Origin: Jackrogersella multiformis
Lineage: Eukaryota > Ascomycota > Sordariomycetes > Xylariales > Hypoxylaceae
DNA length: 64,000 nucleotides
Assembly (NCBI GenBank): GCA_902806575.1
Contig: CADCXD010000005.1
Location: forward strand, 310,001-374,000
Direction of reading: 5' to 3'
Shown here: positions 11,153 to 20,036 of the stretch, piece by piece
How positions within the stretch are numbered: the first letter of the stretch is position 1
How the letters are laid out: each line of letters begins with the position of its first letter
The notes under the pieces: generated by a model
Database searches by the model: none
What the model saw: the letters and a program-made list of their open reading frames with translations, nothing else
What the model was told of the DNA's origin: nothing
Position numbers and translations under genes: made by a program

Positions 11153-12373
11153 ATGGTCAACATAGTTTCACGCGGCAAAACTCTCTCGGAGGACTTCGAT
11201 GAGTTTCTCTGCCCGCTCGATTCCGCCGCGGGAGAGTCCGAGACAGAATCTCAACAGCTAGGCGACATAGAGCGAAGATTAAGCCAAGTGCTCTCCCTTC
11301 ATAGTGTAGAATCCACTTCTTCTTCCTTTGCCCAGAGACAAGCAGCTAAAGACAACACACAATCTTTTAAGAAGATTGGCGGCGGATCATGCGGCGTCGT
11401 CTTTGCCAGAGAGGGCGACCCGATGGTCATGAAGCTCGCCAAATTCCATGGTTCGGACTTGTGGAACGATTATTCGATGCATACTCTCATCTTCGAAAAG
11501 ATCGCAACTTTCAAGGTCGATATTAAAGTACCACGGCCCTACTTCTTTGTGCCGAAAAACGATAAGAGGTACTTCCAGAAGAACGAGAACTTGTGCCAGG
11601 ATATACTAGGTTCATGTCCTTTGCCCACGGATATCCTAGTCACTGAGCGGATCGTGCCTTTACCCAAAGCTACGAGAACGCTTCTGATACAGAACTACTG
11701 TGCCCCGCAGCATATAGAAGCGGCGTTAGCCAATCCTGTGAATCGAGACTGTCTTGTCAGAATCTATCTTGGCTCTTTAAAGGGACAAAGTGGAGGGAGG
11801 CATTTTTCCCTGAGAAACTTCAAGTTGCATTTAAACCAACTAGCAGAACTTGAAATCGGTGTGGAAACCATAGCATCTCAGATGGCAAAAGCGCTTGCTA
11901 TAATGCATTGGGATGCTAAAACAGACGCTAAGGATGTTGAATTTGCCTTGGGGAGCTCTGCGCAAAAAGCACCGATCTCTCCCAAAAGCTATTCTGAGAT
12001 TCTCGAGATGAAGCCCCGTTCTTTCACGGGCCCGTCATCACGACTTAACGAAGATTCTTTCCAACGGACAACCGAGCTGTGGGTATTGGACTTCGATGAG
12101 GTTCAGTTAGTGACGTTGGACCAAACAGGTGTTGACCAAATGGTCGAGGCTTTTCAGACCCCCGATCCTTATTTCCCTAAGCCGCTCCAGGAGGACGAGC
12201 TTGCGAGAAGGGTTTGGAATCGGTTCGTTGAGAGCTATCTCGATATGGCCGATTACATTCTCGCAGAGTACGATAGGCAAACACGGGCACTGCCGCGAAT
12301 GTTTATTCGAGGCATTATTGAAGTCCAGCGAAAGAAGGAGGAGGGAGAATCCTTTGGGGATCACTACCTATAA
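11153..12373 (+). CDS. DUF3669 protein with kinase-like features
   Basis: This is an intronless 406-residue protein of the fungus-specific DUF3669 family (often labelled zinc-finger-like in databases). Its layout resembles a degenerate protein-kinase fold. There is a glycine-rich strand, KKIGGGSCGVVF, at about residues 73-84; VMKLAKF near 92-98 carries a possible ATP-site lysine; MHWDAKTDAKDVEFALG at 251-267 resembles a catalytic-loop region with His, Asp and a downstream acidic patch; and VLDFDEV at 311-317 sits where a DFG motif would be. The N-terminal 70 residues are acidic and Ser-rich, suggesting disorder. No zinc-finger cysteine spacing is visible. The start follows the AAG context at 11150-11152 and is the first Met of an open frame. 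Biochemical role unknown; the kinase-like reading is inference from motif order. Confidence 0.78.
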   Translation: MVNIVSRGKTLSEDFDEFLCPLDSAAGESETESQQLGDIERRLSQVLSLHSVESTSSSFAQRQAAKDNTQSFKKIGGGSCGVVFAREGDPMVMKLAKFHGSDLWNDYSMHTLIFEKIATFKVDIKVPRPYFFVPKNDKRYFQKNENLCQDILGSCPLPTDILVTERIVPLPKATRTLLIQNYCAPQHIEAALANPVNRDCLVRIYLGSLKGQSGGRHFSLRNFKLHLNQLAELEIGVETIASQMAKALAIMHWDAKTDAKDVEFALGSSAQKAPISPKSYSEILEMKPRSFTGPSSRLNEDSFQRTTELWVLDFDEVQLVTLDQTGVDQMVEAFQTPDPYFPKPLQEDELARRVWNRFVESYLDMADYILAEYDRQTRALPRMFIRGIIEVQRKKEEGESFGDHYL

Positions 12374-13796
12374 AATTAACTTGTGTAAGTATACCTAATG
12401 TCTCTCGCAAAATTGAGCATAGCGATCGGGGCGGGCAAAATCTAAGGTTGGAAGCATAAGTAGGTAGTTAGGATTTCAACATGGAATCGTTAAAACGCTG
12501 TGAATAACAAATAATGGTATTGAACTCCTTTTGTTCTCTGTGGCTATTTGATATATCGAGTTTGAATTTGGTGTTATAAATTTGTTTATATCGTTGGAGG
12601 AGAAAAATACTTTTTATCGAGGTACATATTGTAAGGGGCGGCTGACTAACATAGGAGTTCACCCCCTTAAAATTTGAACAGCATATTTTCTGCCTACATT
12701 GGTAGATTGGTTTCAAGACTCGGTCTGCTTTAAACTTAATAATCTGTAGCTATTAAAGAAATAAGGATTGCATACCTACTTGCACCTAGGAAACTTTTTA
12801 GTCTTTTATGAAATAAAACTCCCTATCAACCAAACATCAGCCAAGACTAGATGGTAAATCTGTAGGCACCAGTCACTCTAATATGACTGTCGAAAGAACT
12901 CAACTGCAATTTCGCATGTTGACGAACGAAGTTTATATCAGTAATCTCCAGCCTATAAACATTACGTAGATTATCTTTCGATAAAGAGCCCCTGTTGTGC
13001 CAAATAGGATCCTATAAAGGCAAAAAACAAGCCGAGCATTTTTATCTTCCCAGTATCCCGGGAAGCAACGTTGCTAGGCTCCTTCTTCCGAGCATCGGAT
13101 TTTGTCAAATCTGGGAACTAGATCGTCGTATTGAGCGGTCATTGGAAGTCCGGTTAGTTGCCGCTTTGCGAAAGCATCGACGACGATCAACCTGCTATAT
13201 ATATTGCCAGAACCAGGCACATGCAGATCTTGCTCAGCTTGAACAGCATCGGCATATGGTAAGCCTTATTATCAACGGAGTAGCTTCGATCTGCGGTCTG
13301 AAGTTAGCTTTCAGCCGGCTTGGCGCCTGACGGACAGCTGAGTCAAAAGTTGAAAGGGTTGGGGAAGGACATAGGTAGACGAAGCTTGCCGGACGTATAT
13401 GGTAGGCCGGATAAGATGAATGAAGATGCCACTTCAGCCGTTCGGCAGTGCGTTATTAGCGATAGCCATGTACCTACCCGACTATGCGAAGTTCATGTAC
13501 TTTAGCCTTGAGCATCATCCATGTAGCCAGGATAATATAGGTGAGAACTGCACATCATCTACCTGTATCCGGGTTCTTGGCGTTCTGCAACCCTTGCTGT
13601 AGGATGACGAGAGGTGTTCCGACGTGATTATCGTAAGTATAAATATGCCACATTCACCATTGATGACACCATACGAAGCTTATACGACGCAATTTATACA
13701 TGGACGGTCTGAGTGTCTAGAACGCCTAGATATTAACACTAGACTGTGATCCTGTGGAGTCGAGCGAATCGCAATTGGTGACTGAAGTCCGTCGTT
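12374..13796. other. Spacer before sulfotransferase gene
   Basis: No supportable gene. A plus-strand frame at 12995-13330 has no family features, and nothing suggests splicing into it. Confidence 0.45.
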
Positions 13797-14721
13797 ATGG
13801 GTCAGGGTCCTTCGCTTCCAGGTCCACCGGGGACTAAGTTTCGTGTGATTGGGGCTGGAATGTAAGTCAAACTGAGTCGGCTATCTTTCGGGTGTTAGTG
13901 TAGAACAATTCCTTCCTTTAAAAACAGGTTACATCGCTATAGGGCCGATTGTAATTACTCGAAACGTGAAATTGACTTCATATAGGTCACGTACTGGTAC
14001 AAAGACTCTCAACGAAGCTCTTACAATTCTCCTCGATGGCCCTGTTCACGACTCGGGAATCCAGTCCCTCGGTGGCCCAGTTGATCAGATAAAAGCTTGG
14101 CTCGATATAATGGAGCTCGCCCCGAAGGCTCAGACATTCTCGGAGCAGAAAAAGCTTGATTGGCTTATTTCAGAGGTGCTTGACGGCTACGTTGCAACCA
14201 TGGACTGCCCCGCTGCGACGCTCACCCCTGAAATCATGCGTGTCTATCCTGACGCCATCGTAATAGCAACGACCAGAGATCAGAGAGCCTGGTGGAAAAG
14301 CATGAACTATTTAAATAGTCTCATGGGGACGTGGTATCTCCCACTGGTGGTCTTATGGCTGCACAAAACCCAAGTTTACGGAATATGGCGCGAACGGTTC
14401 CATCGGATAATGTTGTGGCGCTATAATCAGGAGAAGATCGAGGAGGATACACTTCGCAAGCACGAGGATCACCTAAGGCAGGTCGTACCCCCGGGAAAGC
14501 TGTTCTTTTATGAGGTCAGCCAAGGATGGGAACCGCTGTGCAAGATTCTGGACGTCCCCATACCCGACCGTCCGTTCCCGCACAACAATAGCAAAGGCGA
14601 CGCGGCGCAAACATTCCGAGATCATATAATGGCGGGCGCGCTGTCGTGGATATTTATGCTTGCGGTGCTCAGCATGGTCATCTGGTTGGTAAGGAACTGG
14701 CTTAATCTGCATCTCTCGTAA
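13797..14721 (+). CDS. Sulfotransferase-family (Sulfotransfer_4) membrane protein
   Basis: Two exons, 13797-13861 and 13986-14721, with an intron 13862-13985 (GTAAGT donor, CATATAG acceptor), give 266 residues. Splicing creates the nucleotide-binding start FRVIGAGMSRTGTKTL, the PAPS-loop-like signature of the fungal Sulfotransfer_4 family (P-loop NTPase fold). Next come a substrate-side block (SLGGPVDQIKAWLDIM), DCPAATLTPEIMRVYPDAIVIATTRD, with the family's 'TTRD..WWKSM' segment for the 3'-phosphate site, and VPPGKLFFYEVSQGWEPLCKIL near the C-terminal part. A single hydrophobic helix at about residues 240-260 ends the protein, so it is probably tail-anchored. Fungal members are often misannotated as efflux or NAD-epimerase proteins, and their substrate is unknown. 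The gene is intact, in contrast to its right-hand neighbours. Confidence 0.85.
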
Positions 14722-15029
14722 ACATATACTAGAGGTTGGCTGGAAGGTAGTTATACCCTAATCTAAAGACTTAATATAGAACGTAGTGTATTTCGTCAAC
14801 GATGGTTACACGTTGTGAATGAGCTGAGGTCCGAGAAGCGACTCACAGTACTGTACCATAGAGATAATGCTCTGTCTGTACTGGGTGCACAAATGTGCTA
14901 GGTAGGATCAGTCTCGAGGTGAAACCGCACGATCTCTCGCGAGATGATAGCCAGCTCTAGTTGCTCTAAGCAATATTCAAATTATCGTGGCATCGATGGA
15001 TGGGCCCCATATGTTCGAGGAACCGTAAG
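14722..15029. other. Spacer
   Basis: Short spacer between the sulfotransferase gene and the pseudogene; no gene seen. Confidence 0.5.
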
Positions 15030-15656
15030 TCAACGACACATCACCTCGGGAGGACGACGATATTCCGAGTACCATGCATTTCCGGTCCCGTGGCTGGTCG
15101 TGCATCTCGACCATGACGCTTCGAGTCGAGACGCGCATCTAGCCCACGTCCAGGCGCGTGTAGCCTTCGACGGGCTCCTGACTAGGCTTCCACTCGCTCC
15201 ATATGAGATCGACAAAGTTGTCCTCGTCATATTCTATCGCCATCCTCGCCAATTCGCACGCAATACCTATATCTTTGCGACAGCCCCTGCTTCTCTACCC
15301 CCTGCTCACTTTTCACCGCCTTAGCCGCCCACGCCGCGAAGTGCGCGCGCACGACCGCCGTACTCGCGCCGTCAAACGCGTTCTTGTCTTCAACCACCGT
15401 GATGCAGAGCTTATCGAGCACGTCAGCCCCGTTGTAGTATTCTAGCGCGTCCCTCGCGTGGCGTCGCAGCGATTCCACCCGCCGCGCCCATACTGCGTCG
15501 TCCGCGTACGTGCACCGGTAGACCACGAAGACTCACGGTGACCGTCGGCGAGGAGTGCGCGCTCGATGCAATCGACGGTATTGTTGTGGGTCGAGAGTTT
15601 GGGTGTGCGTTGGGATGGCGTGATGAGGGGATGGCGGATCTTTCTGTGAAACATCT
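15030..15656 (-). pseudogene. Disabled fungus-specific gene (three frame shifts and one stop)
   Basis: Minus-strand reading gives successive pieces of one protein in different frames. VVYRCTYADDAVWARRVESL through the block TVVEDKNAFDGAS to RYRYCVRIGED is followed, after a one-base shift near 15240, by AIEYDEDNFVDLIWSEWKPS and VEGYTRLDVG. An in-frame TAG (15141-15139) sits where the family continues, then MRVSTRSVMVEMHDQPRDR, and after another shift near 15080 comes NAWYSEYRRPPEVMCR and a stop. A further shift near 15530 separates the N-terminal piece starting at 15654. The order and spacing follow a common ascomycete family of unknown function that I recognise by its pattern (YRCTY, VVED..FDGAS, YRRPPE) but cannot name. 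One-base defects at several places argue for a dead gene rather than introns. Confidence 0.75.
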
Positions 15657-15680
15657 TGAGCTACTCATCCCGAGGATTAT

Positions 15681-15714
15681 CTACCTAGGTTAGGTAGGTA
15701 GGTAGGTAGGTACC
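15681..15714. repeat. CCTAGGTA/GGTA tandem tract
   Basis: A TACCTAGGT palindrome followed by about five tandem GGTA units. It is an example of the spacer word found all over this window. Confidence 0.8.
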
Positions 15715-15770
15715 AGAAGGTGTCAGAATGGATACAGATCGTGGTAATCACACTGTCTTGCACTGTAAGC

Positions 15771-15915
15771 TTACTACCCCTTAATTATGTAATCAACAAC
15801 CAAAACACGCCTAAGTTAATACCTGAAAAATTACTCTGAGGGATATACACGGTATGACATACTGTCATTAATACGGCTTACACACGGTCTGTATTTATTC
15901 TGACGCCTTTCTAAT
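15771..15915 (+). repeat. Degenerate dispersed repeat, copy B
   Basis: This 145-base segment aligns by eye with 60761-60906 on the same strand. Shared landmarks in order are TAATCAAC, ACCTG.AAAA, AGGGATA, a TACA/TACAC block, the exact 14-mer TTACACACGGTCTG, and CTGACGC. Many differences are C/T or G/A transitions. It is probably a remnant of an old repetitive element; class unknown. Confidence 0.6.
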
Positions 15916-16074
15916 ACCGGTAGGTACCCAAATAGATCCGCACGAGTATACGAACTGTAGCCAGTGCAAATAAGTACATAGGTACTTACCCCTATATTGT
16001 ACTCACTTAACAACCTAGAAGTCAGCACTACCACTAATTGATAATTCCAGAAAAATGAAAATGAAAAGAAAAAA

Positions 16075-16295
16075 TGGATTCCAGCTCACGAATTTGTCCA
16101 GGCCGATGCCGAACTTCTCTGTGATGAGATAGCAGTAGTCGCCCTCCTTTACAACTCAGAGCTCCTGGCAGCCTTTGACGACGCCTGTCTGTGTCGGTGC
16201 CGGGGGCATGGTGTTTGTCGGCGATGGTGAGGTACCGATGCTGCTACTGCCCGCTACACTTGTGGATGATGGTGGTGGCTCGGCCGAGCCTATGC
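16075..16295 (-). pseudogene. LysM-domain gene remnant
   Basis: Minus-strand translation gives a Pro/Ser/Thr-rich linker (SSTSVAGSS, PAPTQTGVVKGCQEL), a TGA at 16158-16156, then VVKEGDYCYLITEKFGIGL and DKFVSWNP. This is the LysM pattern (Cys, hydrophobic pair before KEGDxC, helix, LxxFxxWNP) of fungal chitin-binding LysM proteins, with the linker that typically precedes a module. The TGA falls where the first strand should carry an aromatic or basic residue; a TGG to TGA transition would explain it. After WNP the sequence turns into an AT-rich pyrimidine tract (16074 downward) and the rest of the module is missing. A splice acceptor (GTGTATAG) precedes the linker at 16296, so more exons once lay to the right. 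I judge it a decayed fragment. LysM proteins are usually secreted and bind chitin oligomers. Confidence 0.72.
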
Positions 16296-16771
16296 CTATA
16301 CACACGAAAGGAACTAAAAAGGATAGATGATAGACCTGCCGCTCTGGTTTTGATAAAAGTAAGACATTCAAAAACAAAACTTGCACTTTCGGGTGATACG
16401 TTATACTTACGTTAAAGGAAAAGGTCTTAAGTTAATAATATGAAAAGCCTTTAGGTTCCATAAATGCCCGCGTACTTTTCCTAAGAAAAGGGATGGTTGT
16501 TATGACCTGGCCTACTATAGTATACAGTGTATGTACAAGCCTTTACAAGCCTCTAATACAAGCCGTGGCTAACTCGCGGCGTTTGCCAAGGAGGAAAATG
16601 CAGAGACATAAGAACAAGAATATCTATTGCCCCCGAATGCTATAAAAAGAAAAGTCTGCGTGTTCCTTAAATCTTGCACGTCCTGCCGCTCAGGAGCCTC
16701 GCGGGTTTCTCATTCTGACGTATATTTAAATTATATGAATACCTACCTCCTAGGTATTCAAAAACGAAGTC
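16296..16771. other. Spacer between two broken genes
   Basis: No intact coding region. It may contain unrecognisable upstream exons of the LysM remnant. Confidence 0.4.
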
Positions 16772-17626
16772 ATGAATCCCTTGGCGTCGGTAATCTTACT
16801 AGTGTTCTGGGATATTGCTAACCTGGCTATTAACGTCGAGAGCACAACTACCTTCTTAACATTTTCCGATGCCAATTGCGTCACATTCTTACAGTCCCTC
16901 ACGGGAGTGAATGGCTTTCCCTCTGGTCCATGTACCAAGTTCGAGAACCAGGCTACTAGCCCATATAGCAGTTTTATGATCAACACTGTCGACTTAGGTT
17001 GTTCGAGTATGGAAATCTATTTCTTACTCTGCCAGGGATAATCCTATTTGGCTTGTCAATTCTTGATAGATATTGAGATTTGCCGGGAGCGGTTTTATAC
17101 TATGTCTCCCTAATAAAGAAACACCATGGAATATCTACTGACGATCGCTGTTTTCTCTTAGTTACTATTTACGGCAATGATACAAACCAACCTTCTCATT
17201 TGCTCATCCGACATTACAATAATCGCTTATCCAGGCAAATGCTATAATTCCTCGTGGCAATATTACTCTGCGGACTTTTGCACACCATTAATCCCGTCAT
17301 CATCAAGCACGACTTTGCTACCATTCTCAACAGTTTCCTCGAGTCAAAACTCGTCCGCAACGCCCTCGTCATCCAGTAGCGTCAATGTCTCCGTTATTGC
17401 GGGTAGCTCAGTAGCTGGTACTCTAAGCCTGGTAGCCATCATAGCGGTGGCGTCCTATTTCTTCTGGTGGCGACCTAAGACGAAGAAAAAAATGGAAAAA
17501 GATCTAGATCAAGATGTCGGGAGTGCTCAAGCGTCCGAGGATATCCTAGCACGATGGGAATTACCCCCTAATTACATAGTGGAAGCACCTTCGCACTCGC
17601 GGAATTCACATGAGATGGCAGGTTGA
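16772..17626 (+). pseudogene. Frameshifted membrane-anchored secreted protein gene
   Basis: Exon 1 (16772-17006) encodes a hydrophobic leader (ASVILLVFWDIANLAIN), then a Cys-bearing ectodomain (FLTFSDANCVTF, GPCTKFENQ, VDLGCS). With the canonical GTATGG donor at 17007 and TCTTAG acceptor at 17160-17161 the frame continues as ITIYGNDTNQ. The rest of the ectodomain (LLICSSDITIIAYPGKCYNS, ADFC), a Ser/Thr-rich stalk, one membrane helix (VAGTLSLVAIIAVASYFFWW) and a short basic cytoplasmic tail lie in the neighbouring frame through 17626. A single-base indel around 17180-17200 therefore separates the halves. The architecture is that of a common fungal surface-protein type (Cys-rich ectodomain, stalk, one TM). 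Either the gene is dead or the base is a sequencing error; two broken neighbours favour decay. Function unknown. Confidence 0.6.
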
Positions 17627-17868
17627 ATGGCATTTCGGCATGGTGGTATCACAAGTTGGTCTTATCATCTGTATTGTGTTTTCTTTATAATCTCTTAATG
17701 TTGATCAAGTCAAATGTAGGGTTATTCAGTCTAGGTCTCAATTCTACTGCAATTATCATAGGTATCAATAGGGGTATTCCTCCATGTGCCCTTCGGAGGC
17801 GGTGCTATCAACAAACAGGCTACCAGTCCTCCGAATGATGGAAGTTATACGGCTAGGAGCTATGTAGC

Positions 17869-19189
17869 TTATTCCACCCCGTCGAGATCACCGGCCTTAT
17901 TCGGTTCCTTATTCGGGTCCTTATTGTTCTGCGACACCCCGATCTGAATCATTCGCATGGATCTCTCTGCCGCTTGCTCGATGATATCTTCAACTGGCTC
18001 TCCCTTGGACTTGAGACGATCATATATGTCTGTAATTGGAGTGATTCCGTTTTCGTGAAATTCTGTAGGAATATCATCCTCAGATGCTCCAGTCATGGCT
18101 ATTGTGTGGATACCATATTTTCGAGCAAGTCGCGCAATTTCAATCGCATTCTTCGGCTTGGGGGTTTCAAGTGACAAACGCCCTGCGCATATAACGACGA
18201 GATCCCACGGCTCATCAAACAAGGATTCGGTATCGAGATATTGCACAGCTTCGCGAGCTTCTCGAAATTGGGCCCCCAGGAGCATTAATCCAGTGCCCAA
18301 GCCGCCAGAAACACCACTCCTAGACTTGTACGCGACGTCTTCTTTTAGGAAGGCCCCTGCGACGGCCGAATATATCTCCAATCCGAATGTGAGGGATTCA
18401 ATTTGTTCCATGGAGGCCCAACTCTGGGGGCCGTCGGCCATGGCAACCCCCCTAGAGCCACAAAGGATGGCGTCGTTGTTGCACACAGCTTCAATGCGTA
18501 TGGGTTTCCCTGTGTCAAGATATATGTTAACTGCATACCTTCAGATAGGTAAAGTGGGATATGGACGGACCTTGGTCACGCAACTTAGGGTGGATGTTGC
18601 TCATATCGATGCTTACTAGACGAGACAACTCGGCGCCACAACCAATTGTGAGTAATTCCTTGCCATCCTCGTCGAGAAGCCTAACGCCGAGTGCCTGAAG
18701 CATTCCTGCACCTCCATCAAGTGCCCCTGATTCTCCGCAGCTGACGACGATATTCGTAGACCCGGCGTCAAGAGCGGCGGCAAATAGTTCTCCGATGCCA
18801 TAGCTAGTAGTCGCGGTTGGGTCGAGACAATTTTCCGGGACGAACTTTGGTCCAGCAGCTGCTTCGACGTCTATGACGGCAGAGCTGCTGTGATCATCTA
18901 TAAACGAAAGAATCGAAAGGCTCGACTCGACAGGATGGAATAATGGACTGTTGATGGTAATCTTGCTGGTATCCCAGTTGTTTAGCGCTAACAACGTGCG
19001 ACAGAAGTTTCCTCCGTCTTCATAGAGCGGGAATTTGCGTATAACCGCGTGATCCTTGGGATGTACTCTTCTGATTCCTTTCTCGATGGAGTCGGCGACT
19101 TGTCCTGACCCGAAATTCTCTTGAAAGCCGGAGGAGACCACAAGAATTCGTAGTTGCGGCATGGTGGGCGCGTCGATGCCAGTAGTCAT
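17869..19189 (-). CDS. Glycerate kinase (GarK/GlxK family)
   Basis: This enzyme phosphorylates D-glycerate with ATP to 2- or 3-phosphoglycerate, feeding glycolysis. Exons 19189-18571 and 18509-17869 are joined by a 61-nt intron with a non-consensus GTCCGT donor and CACAG acceptor, giving 419 residues; splicing yields KLRDQGKPIRIEAVCNND, restoring the conserved strand before CNNDAILCG. Family blocks: ILVVSSGFQENFGSGQVADS at about residues 15-34, IDVEAAAGPKFVPEN, TSYGIGELFAAALDAG, CGESGALDGGAGMLQALG at 151-168 (the DGGAG signature), then CGSRGVAMADGPQ and SGVSGGLGTGL in exon 2, and VVICAGRLS near the C-terminal domain. The start could be Met1 or Met10. No targeting signal is seen, so it is probably cytosolic. 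Neighbouring genes to the right are a sugar/quinate-type permease and a carbohydrate-active propeller, consistent with a carbon-use role. Confidence 0.9.
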
Positions 19190-20036
19190 GATGGTGAGTA
19201 GATGAAGAGGAGGACGAGGACGAGGAGTATGTTCAATTATTAAATAGAAAAAAATAATTTAAAACGGAGTAGAAAGGCCTCTAGTCTGTGTAGTAGGAAA
19301 GGGAGTTTGGGAACGCGTTAAGCATTTTCTACCAAGGTAGGTTACGACGCAACGAATCTCCTAGCACAAATATTGAATAACAACAATCGTCTATGGTACA
19401 AAATATGATGGATTGTCTACGGAGGTTCCACAAGGAATATACAAGAAGATACATGGAAGTCACAAATTTGACGCGAGGAGGAGGAAACTTGAAGTATCTA
19501 CCAGTTTGATATGACATGCGCATCCATCAACGCAGATATCCAAATATTAAGATATTTATTGAACTTATCTTGTCAAAGTAAGTAAATCAAGGGATCCAAT
19601 CATTATAATTCATAGTTGAGTAACCTTGTAGACTGGAGTTTGTTCATGTTAATGCTAACAATATTCCCTAGGTTACATAGGTCGGTAGACAACAATATTC
19701 GAATGCAATGCCCTCAATACTCTAGGATGCTAGATTATTATATCCCCTTCTAATACATTTCTAGTAGTACTTAAATATGTACCTAGGTATAAGGTATCTA
19801 TATTATCGACTAAAGCTATAACATGACTAAACCTCCAGAGGATGATTCGTAATTGCTTACCTGCCCTACCTTCACATAGATCTTTGTCCGACATAATAAA
19901 CACTTAGAAACCTTCAAGGAATACTTGGAATATTTCATTTAAGCCTACTAGGCTTTATATACCTAAGCTAATAGATGACTCGTACAAAAGCAATGGGTAT
20001 TTTTGTCCTCGTATCCTTCATCCGTCTCATTTTAAC
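19190..20036. other. Spacer between glycerate kinase and MFS genes
   Basis: AT-rich sequence with two copies of a spacer TACCTAGG-type word; no gene seen. It includes the promoter of the glycerate kinase and the 3' flank of the permease, both on the minus strand. Confidence 0.5.

Noticed and set aside
12995..13330. 111-codon plus frame
   Set aside because: No recognisable motif, no leader, no splice continuation; spacer composition.
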